Source: Salinibacter altiplanensis (GTDB lineage: Bacteria; Bacteroidota; Rhodothermia; Rhodothermales; Salinibacteraceae). Taken from it: a DNA stretch of 64,000 bases. A program made the translations under genes and the position numbers. Location of the stretch: positions 557,968 to 621,967 of the forward strand of contig NZ_NCQY01000030.1 of assembly GCF_002894645.1 (NCBI RefSeq). The letters are read 5' to 3'. Below the pieces are notes generated by a model. That model was not told the DNA's origin. It ran no database searches and saw only the letters and a program-made list of their open reading frames with translations. Shown here piece after piece: positions 44,542-54,100 of the stretch. Each line of letters starts with the position of its first letter. Positions within the stretch are counted from its first letter, which is position 1.

Positions 44542-44952
44542 TCAACCGCCCGAGCCGGAGCCGGGGTCGCGGGCTGCTGTGGGGCTGTCGTCGGACGCCG
44601 GCCGAGGGTCGGTCGCCGCCTTCGGCCCCAACGCCTGATCCTCGATCCCATCCGCGGCCTCGTTCAGAAGGTGATCCAGCGACCGCAGGTCCTCCCCCGG
44701 TCCTTCATTTGCGGCCTCGCCCCCCAGCGCACCGTACAGGTGGACCCACTGTTCAAAACGGTCGCCAAGCTTCATCACGGCGTAGAGCATGGAGCTTCCG
44801 AAGACAAAGTCGAGAACGGCCGCACCGAACGACAGGGGCACCAGGAGTACATCTTTGAACCCTTCGAGCCACAACTTGGCCTGGAAAATGACTGCGTCCC
44901 GAATGATTTTGGAGCGGGACGGCGTGTCCGGCGAGGCGGCGGGCTCGGGCAT
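44542..44952 (-). CDS. Hypothetical membrane-associated protein
   Basis: A 136-residue protein with a hydrophobic block FKDVLLVPLSFGAAVLDFVFG (about residues 32-52) and a longer C-terminal half that is acidic and then Pro/Ser-rich. The segment AKLWLEGFKDVLLVPLS looks conserved, and similar small proteins are known from other phyla without a function. It is followed, reading away, by no partner gene. Confidence 0.6.
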   Translation of the reverse strand: MPEPAASPDTPSRSKIIRDAVIFQAKLWLEGFKDVLLVPLSFGAAVLDFVFGSSMLYAVMKLGDRFEQWVHLYGALGGEAANEGPGEDLRSLDHLLNEAADGIEDQALGPKAATDPRPASDDSPTAARDPGSGSGG

Positions 44953-45039
44953 GTGAGCAACGGGAAAAGCAGTGCCTTTGCGGGAATATGAGTCAACGGA
45001 CCGTCTCTCAAAAAGTTACAATTCCGCGACGCCTGTTTT

Positions 45040-45642
45040 TTAAAGTACCCGGCGGAGGATGGATTGCAGGCGCTCGTGGTCGTCGTCGAGCAGCCGGCTC
45101 AAGGCGCGCCCGGCCTGCACGAGCGACGCGCGGCCGCCTTCGCGTCCCCCGTGGGCCCCATGAATTCCCCGGAGCACCGCCACGAGGAGGTCGTCGACGG
45201 GCACGTCCGGGTCCGGGTGTTCAACAAGGGTCCGGAGGAAGTCGTAGGGCGCCCCGAAGGCTCGGACGTCTTCCTCGGTACAGGGCGCAACGAAGTCGTG
45301 GATGTCCGGCGGCTGCGGCGGGAGGGTCTGCCGGATGTCTCCGTCGGGCCCCCGGCACGCCAGCATCTGAACACGGACGGTGGTGCGGAGCAGTTCGTCG
45401 ACCATCGGCATCTCCTGCGCGCGCTCTTCGGGCGAGAGGCCGAGCGCCACGGCCTGCCGATTCGTGTCGTAGCTTCCGGTCTCCACGTGACTCACGAGCC
45501 CGTAGAGCGTCGGCGCCGCGCCCGGCGCCACCCGCACCCAGGTTCCGAAGTCCGGCGCCTCGTTCTCCTCGTATACCTCGGCCACAAATTGTCGGGTCGT
45601 GGCCTCAATGACTTCCCCGACCGCAGTGGTCTCGTCGGCCAT
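45040..45642 (-). CDS. HAS-barrel-like conserved protein
   Basis: A 200-residue protein starting MADETTAVGEVIEATTRQFV. The N-terminal half looks like a HerA/ATP-synthase (HAS) beta-barrel (FGTWVRVAPGAAPTLYGLVS, then a helical insert). The rest (PPQPPDIHDFVAPCTEEDVR, FLRTLVE, VQAGRALSRLLDDDHERLQS, ILRRVL) recalls a conserved cyanobacterial protein of similar size. Those are often near DNA-end-processing ATPases, but no HerA or NurA gene is here. The family call is from memory and moderate. The ATG at 45642 was taken because the upstream frame is basic and unrelated. Confidence 0.5.
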   Translation of the reverse strand: MADETTAVGEVIEATTRQFVAEVYEENEAPDFGTWVRVAPGAAPTLYGLVSHVETGSYDTNRQAVALGLSPEERAQEMPMVDELLRTTVRVQMLACRGPDGDIRQTLPPQPPDIHDFVAPCTEEDVRAFGAPYDFLRTLVEHPDPDVPVDDLLVAVLRGIHGAHGGREGGRASLVQAGRALSRLLDDDHERLQSILRRVL

Positions 45643-45727
45643 CGCTTGTGTACATTCATCCAAGAGAAGCTCACGCCCCAGGGGTATGGGTGTTTTGGGG
45701 CAGAGTTGCGGGCCCATCCCACGCGAG

Positions 45728-46573
45728 TTACTCCGCCCGCACCTTCGCCTCTTCCCAAAGCCGACGGACCGCCGACAGATCTGCCTCGTCGATGGAGGCC
45801 CCCTCCGCCGACAGTCGCGCCTCCACATGCTGAAACCGTCGGGTGAATCGACCGGTGGTCTCCCGCAGTGCATTTTCCGGCGTCACGTCCACGTACCGCG
45901 CGTAGTTCACCAGTGCGAACAGGAGGTCGCCAAACTCTTGCTGCCGCTGCTCCGAAGACTGATCGTCCTCCACGCTGTCCTGAAACTCTTCCAGCTCCTC
46001 CTGGACCTTGTTCCAGGCTTCGTCTCGATCCGGAAATTCGAAGCCAACCCCCGCCGCCTTCTCCTGCACCCGTTGGGCCCGCAGCAGGGCCGGCAACTGC
46101 GCCGGCACGCCGTCGAGCACCGAGGAAGGATTCGCCCCCCCGTTCTCCTCCTGTTGTTTGATTTCTTCCCAGGAGGCCGCCACCGCGTCCGCGTCGTCGG
46201 TGGCCGCGTCCCCAAAGACGTGCGGGTGCCGCCGAACGAGCTTGTCCGTTTCCGCCTCAATCACGTCGGTGAGGGTAAATCGGCCGTCTTCCGCTGCGAT
46301 AACGGCGTGGAAGAGCACGTGCAGGAACACGTCCCCCAGCTCCTCTGCCAGTTCGTCCCAGTCGCCGTCGTCAATGGCCGCGACCACCTCGTAGGCCTCC
46401 TCGATGAGCAGGTGCTTCACCGACTCGTGGGTCTGGTCCCGGTCCCACGGACAGTCGCGCCGGAGCTGCTTGACGATGGCCGCCAGATCCGCGTATGCCT
46501 CCAGCCGCTCGGCAGGCTCGGCGAATTGGGACTCGTAGATCTTGTCGGCGCAGGACGCGTCTGGCTCAGGCAT
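45728..46573 (-). CDS. mazG: Nucleoside triphosphate pyrophosphohydrolase MazG
   Basis: A 281-residue all-helical hydrolase that breaks non-canonical or excess NTPs to NMP and pyrophosphate. It has the tandem MazG layout. The first domain has CPWDRDQTHESVKHLLIEEA, then the metal-binding EEAYEVVAAIDDGDWDELAEELGD; the second has VQEELEEFQDSVEDD and EFGDLLFALVNYARY. Length is that of full MazG. The ATG at 46573 (MPEPDASCADK) is preferred to one six codons upstream. Confidence 0.93.
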   Translation of the reverse strand: MPEPDASCADKIYESQFAEPAERLEAYADLAAIVKQLRRDCPWDRDQTHESVKHLLIEEAYEVVAAIDDGDWDELAEELGDVFLHVLFHAVIAAEDGRFTLTDVIEAETDKLVRRHPHVFGDAATDDADAVAASWEEIKQQEENGGANPSSVLDGVPAQLPALLRAQRVQEKAAGVGFEFPDRDEAWNKVQEELEEFQDSVEDDQSSEQRQQEFGDLLFALVNYARYVDVTPENALRETTGRFTRRFQHVEARLSAEGASIDEADLSAVRRLWEEAKVRAE

Positions 46574-46775
46574 AGACTCAAGTAGCGTCAAGGAAATACT
46601 ACGGCAAATGGTCTCCGGTGTGAATTTACAGGCGGGAGCGTCATGTGTTTGTGTGTCGGGTCGGTGGCCCCCTCCTCGCCCGCGGGAACATCACAGGGAA
46701 TGTTGCGTCGAAATTGGTGCCTTGACACGCAGCCCAAAGCGCTCGAACCGCTCAGGGCACCGCTCTTTCACATAT

Positions 46776-47142
46776 GGGGATGACACGGCTTCGACGTGTA
46801 GTAAACGTGCAGCGGACTGACCTGCCGAGCAGCCTGATTCGCTCTGTAAAACCTGTCAGGAATTGTAACTGCGGACGATTATTCGTACGCGATGGCGGCG
46901 TAACAGCCCCCATCTGTCTCGCGTCGCTCCTGGCCCTTGGGGAGCGTGAGACATCGACAAAAAGGGTGTAGCCGCCGCGTTCTCCGACTGCGGATGCGCC
47001 GGTGAAACTTAACCAGTCTCAGCGCCGCCCTGGCCTCGTGGATGGGCAGACGGCCGGCGTGAATCGCCAATGCGTCCACTATGCAGGTAGAGGTTTGCCT
47101 GTGCGGCTACACGGACCCGGGTTCGACTCCCGGCATCTCCAC
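46776..47142 (+). ncRNA. ssrA: Transfer-messenger RNA (ssrA)
   Basis: Rescues stalled ribosomes and tags their products for proteolysis. The 5' end GGGGATGACACGGCTTCGAC pairs with the 3' end GCATCTCCAC, and the tRNA-like T arm reads GGGTTCGACTCCCGG near the 3' end. The tag reading frame GCG GAC GAT TAT TCG TAC GCG ATG GCG GCG TAA gives ADDYSYAMAA. The terminal CCA is not encoded. A strong terminator follows at once, and prophage late genes begin just beyond. Confidence 0.97.
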
Positions 47143-47149
47143 TTTGGAT

Positions 47150-47195
47150 CGCCCTAAGGTGTTGTCTTCCAGCACCTTAGGGCGTTTCTATTTTG
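47150..47195 (+). terminator. Intrinsic terminator after ssrA
   Basis: Perfect 12-base-pair stem, CGCCCTAAGGTG (47150-47161) with CACCTTAGGGCG (47173-47184), an 11-base loop, then TTTCTATTTTG. It starts eight bases after the tmRNA end. It may also stop leftward prophage late transcription. Confidence 0.85.
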
Positions 47196-47286
47196 TCCGG
47201 TGACGCGAGAGGTGACGGTTCTTCCCGATTTACCCGGTCTTACGCTCTTCGTGACGTAGAGCTGAGCGAGCGGCACGTCGCACTCT

Positions 47287-47880
47287 TTAGTTGAAGACGT
47301 GCCACCGGAGGCCGGTCGTGGCCACGACCTGCCGGCCGGCCCGCACCTCCCCGAACGGCTCGATCGCGCCGGGGAGCCACTCAGGCCTCAGCGTCGCCTC
47401 CACACCGAGCCCGGCCTGGATCGTCGGCCGCGGCTGCCACCGGCGGAGCCCGACTGCGTACACGGACGCCTGGTAGCGGTCGACGGGGACCCGCCACTCC
47501 CGCTGCTCGTAGCGGCGGTCCGAGGGGTCCCAGTACGTCCACGTGGCCCGGTCGGGCGTCACTTCGATCGGCGTGCGGTCGGACACGACGCCTTCCGTGA
47601 GCTCAGAGGGCACCGGCACGCGGAGCGTGTCCCGAAGCGTATCCCGCACCCGAGTCGTTTCTGTACGAGTGCGGTATCGGATCTCGACGTCAGGTTCGCG
47701 CTGACCGGTCGTATCGGTTGGCTGGAGGAAGCGGCCCGGCTCGAAAATCGTAGTGCGGCCGCTGATAGGCTCAGAGTTTCTGTCTCCCCCGGTCCACCAG
47801 TAGCACACTCCCCCGCCAAGTACTGCCCCAAGCATCAAGGCCAGCGCGGCTGTCGTCGCGCTCTCTGGTAGCTGGATCAC
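47287..47880 (-). CDS. Phage protein with N-terminal membrane anchor, lysis-cassette neighbour
   Basis: A 197-residue protein with one hydrophobic segment (ATTAALALMLGAVLGGGVCY) at its N-terminus and a hydrophilic remainder with Arg/Thr-rich repeats (YRTRTETTRVRDTLRDTLRV). The predicted start is a GTG at 47880; an upstream frame extension is basic and spurious. It comes 10 bases after the holin-endolysin gene. Position and topology suggest a spanin-like or accessory lysis protein, but I see no defining motif. Confidence 0.5.
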   Translation of the reverse strand: MIQLPESATTAALALMLGAVLGGGVCYWWTGGDRNSEPISGRTTIFEPGRFLQPTDTTGQREPDVEIRYRTRTETTRVRDTLRDTLRVPVPSELTEGVVSDRTPIEVTPDRATWTYWDPSDRRYEQREWRVPVDRYQASVYAVGLRRWQPRPTIQAGLGVEATLRPEWLPGAIEPFGEVRAGRQVVATTGLRWHVFN

Positions 47881-47890
47881 GGCGTGTCGG

Positions 47891-48691
47891 TTATGACGTG
47901 GGCGTAAACGCGACGATGCGGAAGTACGAGCCCGGCCGGATGCAGCGGCGCCGGTTCCACACGCCGTCTCCGTCCCGCTGCGGGCCCGCCTCGCCGGGAG
48001 AGGTGTTGCCCTCCACCGTGCGGCCGCACTGCTTCCGCCACCGCTGCACAACGCCGATGTGGCCCTTCCACGTGTCCCCTCGGCGCCAGATGGCCAGCGC
48101 CCCGGCCGGCACCGGCTCGGCCCCGCGGAGCACGTCGGTGGCCTCGATCGAGGCGCCGGTGACGTAGTCGGTGGCCCCGGCACTGCGAACAGTGGGGCGA
48201 TCGGTCTCCGCTTGGTCCATCATCCACCGCACTGCGCCCGCGCACCACGGGTAACCGTCGGGGAGGCCCACCGCCTCCATGTACGCCTCGATGCGCGGGC
48301 CCTCATTGGTCCCCGGTGGGGTCTCCGTTACGCCGACCTCCTGCAGGGCCACGTCCACCACGGCCGGCCGATCGGGCGAGTCTCCCCCAGGATCGGCCCG
48401 GGGACAGGGCTGGCCGGTGGCCACGGCCGGCGCCAAGAGGAGCGCCAGCGCCAGCAGGGCCACCGCGACGGCGACGTTTCCCTCCTTCAGCTCACGGGTT
48501 GTGTCGACGCCCTCGAGGAGGTACCGGTCGAGCCCCTCAAAGAGCAGAAGGATGATGGCCACCTTCAGCACCGCGGCCGCAAAGGCGCTGTAGGCCACGG
48601 CCTGCGTGAAGGTGAAGGCCACCGCTCCGGCCGCCAGGGCCGCCAGGGCGGAGATGAACAGGACGCGCTTCGAGATCAGGCGATCAAGCAT
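47891..48691 (-). CDS. Holin-like / CHAP-domain endolysin fusion
   Basis: A 266-residue protein combining an N-terminal membrane region with about three hydrophobic spans (residues 11-30, 35-51 and 72-91) and a C-terminal CHAP amidase/peptidase domain. Candidate catalytic residues are Cys150 in GYPWCAGAVRW, His211 in GHIGVVQ and Glu227 in VEGNTS. CHAP enzymes cut peptidoglycan cross-links or amide bonds. A membrane-tethered endolysin would need no separate holin for export, which would make lysis a single-gene step. The fusion is seen directly in one uninterrupted frame; the mode of action is inferred. Confidence 0.75.
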   Translation of the reverse strand: MLDRLISKRVLFISALAALAAGAVAFTFTQAVAYSAFAAAVLKVAIILLLFEGLDRYLLEGVDTTRELKEGNVAVAVALLALALLLAPAVATGQPCPRADPGGDSPDRPAVVDVALQEVGVTETPPGTNEGPRIEAYMEAVGLPDGYPWCAGAVRWMMDQAETDRPTVRSAGATDYVTGASIEATDVLRGAEPVPAGALAIWRRGDTWKGHIGVVQRWRKQCGRTVEGNTSPGEAGPQRDGDGVWNRRRCIRPGSYFRIVAFTPTS

Positions 48692-48713
48692 GAAGCGATC
48701 AGGTATGGAGCGG

Positions 48714-49001
48714 TCAGTTGTCGAGGTGCTGGAGGATCTGGTCTACCTTTTCGCCGAGCCGCTCCACCTGGTCGTGGGCGTTGATGTCGCCCCGTGTGAT
48801 TTCGTGCTTCAGGTCCCGAACTTCGCGACGGAGCTCTTTCTGGCCCTTGCGGAGGTCGCTGATGGCCGCGTCCCGCTCGGCGGCCGACTCGTCGTACTGC
48901 CGGACGACCCGCCGGCCGAGCCATCCCGTGAGGGCGAAAAAGAGCGTCGCGATGCCCACGCCGATATACAGCGCGAGCTGAAAGCCAGGGGCGTCGGTCA
49001 T
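48714..49001 (-). CDS. Small membrane-anchored coiled-coil phage protein
   Basis: A 95-residue protein: an N-terminal hydrophobic segment (FQLALYIGVGIATLFFALTG), then a charged coiled coil (AAISDLRKGQKELRREVRDL onward) ending VDQILQHLDN. Such proteins in lysis cassettes are often holins or Rz-like factors. Start at the ATG 49001 (MTDAPGFQ); a GTG at 49037 is possible. A 23-base motif shared with another prophage gap lies just upstream. Confidence 0.6.
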   Translation of the reverse strand: MTDAPGFQLALYIGVGIATLFFALTGWLGRRVVRQYDESAAERDAAISDLRKGQKELRREVRDLKHEITRGDINAHDQVERLGEKVDQILQHLDN

Positions 49002-49180
49002 CAGGTGGGCGGCGTGTGGCGGGGGCGGATGCTTCACTCACTGCGGGGGGTTACCAGTGGTCAGGCATGCAGGCAGGGGCAAGCGGCCCGCTCACAGTAC
49101 CCATATCGCCGCCGTTCCCGCAGGTGCACCCAGGACGTGGACCCTGGCCTCTTAGTACCCTCGTAAAAGAAGACCGAAAT

Positions 49181-49732
49181 TTATTCGGCGGCCGAGCCGG
49201 CCGGTTTGCGCTCTATGATCCACCCGGCCACCTCCTGGAGGTCTCCCATGGGGACGCCGGAGGTTACCGCCTCCCGGAGGGGGACGGTCTCCACGTCCAG
49301 GGCCACCGTTTCCTCCAGGATGTCCTCCATGGCCTCCCGGAACGCCTCGGTGTCCTCCACCAGGATCGTGGTCTCCTCCCGGACCTGAACCTGGAGGTAC
49401 TCGGCCGTGAGTTCTCGAACTCGTTCCTGGACCGCCTCCTGGCCGGCCTCCTGGACCTCTCCCTCGGAGCGGCCGGTGGTCTCTCCAACTTCGGAGCCCA
49501 TGTTCTCCTGGACACGCCGGCGTACGGACTGGAGGGTTTGGGCCTGGCCGTCTTTGGTCCAGGCGTACTTTTTGGCCAGGGAGGCCCGTGTCCCGTCCAC
49601 GGCCCGATCCAGGGGCTTAATCTTCTCCACGGCGTCCCACAGGGCCGAAATCAAAACGTCCGGGAGCACCCCGTAATCCAGTTGGTCAATTGTGCGGAGG
49701 CGCTGGACCCACTCTCGTTTGGTTGCTTTCAT
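49181..49732 (-). CDS. Hypothetical phage protein
   Basis: A 183-residue, mostly helical acidic protein (MKATKREWVQRLRTIDQLDY onward, with a Glu/Gln-rich middle such as EGEVQEAGQEAVQERVREL). No family recognised. Placed between the fiber gene and the lysis cassette, so possibly a fiber chaperone or tail accessory; that is inference from position only. Confidence 0.55.
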   Translation of the reverse strand: MKATKREWVQRLRTIDQLDYGVLPDVLISALWDAVEKIKPLDRAVDGTRASLAKKYAWTKDGQAQTLQSVRRRVQENMGSEVGETTGRSEGEVQEAGQEAVQERVRELTAEYLQVQVREETTILVEDTEAFREAMEDILEETVALDVETVPLREAVTSGVPMGDLQEVAGWIIERKPAGSAAE

Positions 49733-49814
49733 CTTATTAAAGGGTTTTATGGTTGTATGGTAAGGGTTTTGTGAGATACCGGATTCTTAGCCGAACGGTC
49801 ATTGTTCGCCGGGC

Positions 49815-51032
49815 CTATGTAAATGCAATCAGGTTATTTCGCGCTTCTGGCCCCAACTTTGTCGGGTAGAGCCGTAGATCGAACAGGCGTAAACCCACGC
49901 CCTGTTTCGCACTTCCGTGCAATTGCAATTTCGTATTGAACCCGTTCGAATTTCCGGACCAACTTGTAAAGTCCCCACGGTCTGTTCTGCCCGATGCCCC
50001 AAACGAGTTCTGATCCCAAGCAACCGCCACCCGTGCCCGTCTGAGGGGCCCAAAAATAGAGCTGGAGACTGAAAATCCTCCATCGCCTATTTCTACAATA
50101 ATGTTGTTATCATTATGTATCTGTATCTGGTTGCTAAAATTTGCACCAATTAGCCGCCCTTTTACTGCCTCTACCCCTGTAAAATAATCAAAGAAAAAAG
50201 TACCCTGTTGAAGTTCATCAACAGGTACATCGAAGTTATTGGTGGCGTCTTTATTTACCTGCTTACTGGAGTTGCCAGTTACGATTGGTTGCCGTAGCTG
50301 CCGTGTATTGGTAATTTGCCCGTGGTGAAGAATGTGGGTGTTACTTTCTGGTCGAACCCTAAGTTGTCGCTCCCCACCAGTCGTCTTATTGTCTGTTTGG
50401 CTTGTCCCCCCCACAGTGGCCACTGCCCGTATTAATCTCCCCCCGTTTGGGCCCTCGTACGGCAAAACCTCTACATTTGACTTTCTAATATCGCCCGATT
50501 GGTTTAACGAGTTACCATTTTTATCAAACCTTATACTGACAACTTTAAGGAAGCCACTAAGTGACTTATTCCGCACCTCCATTTCTGCCGCCCCGCCAGT
50601 CATTTCTAAAATGACAGAAAATGACTCAAACGTATTGTCAAAAAATCCCGCATTATTACCCTGGGTCTTTATATAATTTGAACCAGTGAATTCGGCAGCA
50701 TTTACTCTACCATTCGAGTCTCGATCTGCAAACACCGAGTCAGCAGCAGAGGGGGTAATCGTTACGTCATTCGTTGTCCATTTGGATATGTCTGAAGAGT
50801 GCTTGACTTGATTTGTGGCCGCAGCCTCGACCACGAGTGCCTGTTCGGGGCCCCATATCCGAGGCTGATCTTCACCCACTTTTTTGTAAAGTCCACTACG
50901 GGGGGCAAGAGTGCGACCTGGCGTGGACCTTCTGAAATTCATGCGCGAAGAAAGGGGGGAGCCCGCTCCTGCCCCCATCGAAAGCGTAGGATCGGAGGTG
51001 TCAGCATTAAGGATTGCAGCTACGGAAGGCAT
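49815..51032 (-). CDS. Lectin-like tail fiber or receptor-binding protein
   Basis: A 405-residue protein of mostly beta character, with the sequence pattern of concanavalin A-like jellyroll domains (FESFSVILEMTGGAAEMEV, HILHHGQITNTRQLRQPIV, FFFDYFTGVEA). N-terminal FRRSTPGRTLAPRSGLYKKV looks like a particle-attachment segment. The coding DNA is visibly richer in A and T than the flanking phage genes, which suggests separate acquisition. It follows the big tail-tip gene, the usual place for a host-range determinant. Confidence 0.6.
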   Translation of the reverse strand: MPSVAAILNADTSDPTLSMGAGAGSPLSSRMNFRRSTPGRTLAPRSGLYKKVGEDQPRIWGPEQALVVEAAATNQVKHSSDISKWTTNDVTITPSAADSVFADRDSNGRVNAAEFTGSNYIKTQGNNAGFFDNTFESFSVILEMTGGAAEMEVRNKSLSGFLKVVSIRFDKNGNSLNQSGDIRKSNVEVLPYEGPNGGRLIRAVATVGGTSQTDNKTTGGERQLRVRPESNTHILHHGQITNTRQLRQPIVTGNSSKQVNKDATNNFDVPVDELQQGTFFFDYFTGVEAVKGRLIGANFSNQIQIHNDNNIIVEIGDGGFSVSSSIFGPLRRARVAVAWDQNSFGASGRTDRGDFTSWSGNSNGFNTKLQLHGSAKQGVGLRLFDLRLYPTKLGPEARNNLIAFT

Positions 51033-51113
51033 ATAATTACTTTACTTCGGTGAAGCAATTGTGAGGATGTTCGTTTTCACCTTCAAAGGTCCGGATGTCC
51101 TGTTTGTGGTCGT

Positions 51114-54100
51114 TCAGAAATTGGTCACTCGCTCAATACGGTTGTTATCTGCCTTGACGTAAAGTTGTGTTTGGCCCCCTCCATCTTTTCTAAAATAAAG
51201 TTTGGCTCCAGCCGTTGAAAAATCATCCGGGTCCCCTCCTGCCGCCCTCATCCAAAGCCATGGTTTTCCCACTTTTGTACTGCCAGAAGCTACCCGAAAG
51301 GTATTAAGAAAACGCCCAATTGTTAGGTCGTATCGGTCGTCAATTCGGACTTCCTCTTGGCTAGAAAGACAGTCAAGGATAACACCCACCCCATCAATTC
51401 GCATCCGGACCCGGTTTTTGCCTACGAGGTCAAGGAGTCCACTGGCAGTTGTAAACACAGAACCAACACTGGTTTGCCCGTCCTTCCACACAATTGAACT
51501 CGGAACAAACACATCATCATCGGCGGCCAGTATAATCCCGTCGTCGTCAATTACGTAATCCTCCGAGGTGTTTTTTATCTTTCCCCCGTCGAAAGTCAAT
51601 CCCCCGATAACCTTCCCTTGTACCTCAAAATTTTCCGTAACGGTGGTGTCCCCGTCCAACAGGATGGAATTTCCGACGATTGTGGCTTTGCTCCCGTCCG
51701 GTCCAGCAAAAAGCTCAATGGCGGCCTCGGAGGTATTGCCGTTGGCCACCTGGTCGTATTGAACGCTGGCCGTGAGGGTAGCCGCATTTTCGGAGACGTT
51801 CAGCTCAATGGCCGAGCGGCTTTCGGTCTCCTGGGCCACCCGCCGGGCCAAAAGCTCCACGTCTGCCGAGTTTTGGTCCGCCTGGGCCCGTAGGTCCACC
51901 TCGGTCCGAGCCCAATCTGTGCCGTTGTACGTGTACGCCTCCTCGCCCCCGTCCGTGTCGATCCAGGTGTCCCCTTTTCGGAGCGACCGCCCACTCACAT
52001 CCGAGTCCACAGGCTCGTCCGGTTGGCGGAGTGTCACGCCGTAATCCGCCTCAATGTTGGCGTCCGCCACCTCGAAACTCCCGGCCACCTCGGTGTCCCC
52101 GTCCAGGAGGATGTTTTCCCCGGCTAGGATTGCGGCCGAGCCGCCGGGGCCGGCCAGGAGGGAGACGGACGCCCGGTTGTCCACCTGGTTGTTGTTGTCC
52201 GTAAACTGGACCGAGGACTCGAACCGAGTCTCCGTCTCGGAGGCGTGGAGGGAGAGGGTGGCCTGGGAGAACAGGGAGTTGTCCCCGATTACCGTGGCGT
52301 TGGCCTGAATACTGGCCGTGTTCTCTCCCACGTTCACCTCCAACCCGGCCCGGCTTTCGGTCTCTTGTGTGACCCTCCGGGCCAGGAGTTCAATGTCCGA
52401 GGCGTTTTGTGTGATCTGCGCCTCCACGTCTCCGGAGCCCACCACGATCTCCAGGCCCTCGGCCTCGGTAAATTTCAGGTATGTCCCCTCCGTGGCCGAG
52501 GTGGCCGCCTCCAGGTCTCCCACAATCACGTCCGAGGTGAACCGGCCCTGTTCGGTATAGACGCCGGGCCCGGAGCCGTTGGCTTTGGCCAGGCCCGAGA
52601 GATTGCCCCGGAGGTTCAAGACCTCGAACGAATCGGGTACCTGGTTTCCGCTCGTGTCCTCCCACTTCAAAATCCGGTCGTACGGCGCAATGTCGCCGGT
52701 GTCCCCCGGCTCCAGGACGGACCGTTCAATGAGAAAGTCCCCCGACACCCCATAATCCAGGGCCACGGCGCCCTCCAGTATGTCCTCCCCACTGGCCGGC
52801 GTGGACTCCAGGAGTTCGGCCGTCCAGGTTTGCGTTCCGTCCCCCTGGTCGCTGTACCCGGTCACAGACACCCACACGTCCGCCACAGTGAGGCCCCCAC
52901 CGGAACGGTCCACGTACCTCATTCGGATCGTGTCTCCCCCCTCGAACACCTGTGTGGCCCCGAGGCCGGCTAGGTCCTGGACGTGGAGCGTGGCCGTGTT
53001 GCCCACGCTCCCCGGCACAGTGAACGGCGCCTCCAGGGTGGCGAAACTTTTAGTCAGAAAGTCCTCCCCGGCCAAGGCCTCGTTCACCTCGGCCACAAAC
53101 GCCTCCACCCGCAGTTCGTCGGCCAGGAGAGTCCGAAAATCCCCGAGGCCGGCGGCCGTGATCCTCCAGTGTTCAAGTTCGGCCGTGTAATCGGGGTGGC
53201 CAATAAAGCCGGTGAGGTGGGCGGAGCCGTCTTTGGTTGGCGTGTTGGCCACCCCCAGGCGGAGTTTGTTTACCCGGAAATCCGCGCCTGTGTGAAGGTT
53301 TTGGGGCGCCTGGAGCTTTACGGACACGTCCGAGGTGAGGGCGCCCTGTGTAGTGTTGCCGGCGTTCACCACCACTTGGTTGGGTGTGCCGTTCACCTCA
53401 ACGGTCCGGTCCGCCCGAACCGCCTCATCATTTTCGTCCGCCTGGTTCCTCAAAATCACGTCGTTGAACGTGGGGCGGTTTACGGTCGATATAACAGGGT
53501 CCGGGAGGCCCGTTACTTCAATATTTTGCCCTCCCTCCGGCAATATGTTCTCCAGAAACGATTTGATGGAGGTCTGTGTGGCCAGGTGGGTGGCCGAATC
53601 GCTCGCCATATCGTCCTCGTCTTTGACCCTGGCCACCAGGCTGTCTGGGCTCGTGTCGCTGTTGACCTCCAGAAACGTGGAGCCGGAGAGATTCAGGGCA
53701 CCGGTGACATCCTCGGACCCCAGGGCCACGGTGGTGGCGAACCCATCCGAATCTCCATTCCGGGCCAGAAGGGAGTTGGGCTTGCCGGTGAGCTCGTCCC
53801 AGGAGCCAGCCCCCTCAATGATCTGGTCGCCCGCGTTGACGATCGTCCCACCACTTCCTCCACTAGCCGCCTCTTGATTGTCCATCACGTAGGCCCGGGT
53901 GAGGCCCGCGATGCCTGCGTCTTTCTTCTCTGTGACCTCGATCGTGCCCCCGTTCCCGGAGCTGCTTTTCGAGTACGTGAGATAGGTGACGGTGTAGGGC
54001 GTCCCCTCCAGCCCGTAGATGTGTTGCGGACCGATCTGGGTGCCCCGCTCCTCGAACTGGAACGTCCGGCGGTCTAAGGCCTCCCGTTGCTGCCGCATCC

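Noticed and set aside
47080-47142. Separate tRNA gene before the prophage
   Set aside because: The T-arm-like sequence is the 3' domain of the tmRNA, whose 5' partner and tag frame are upstream.
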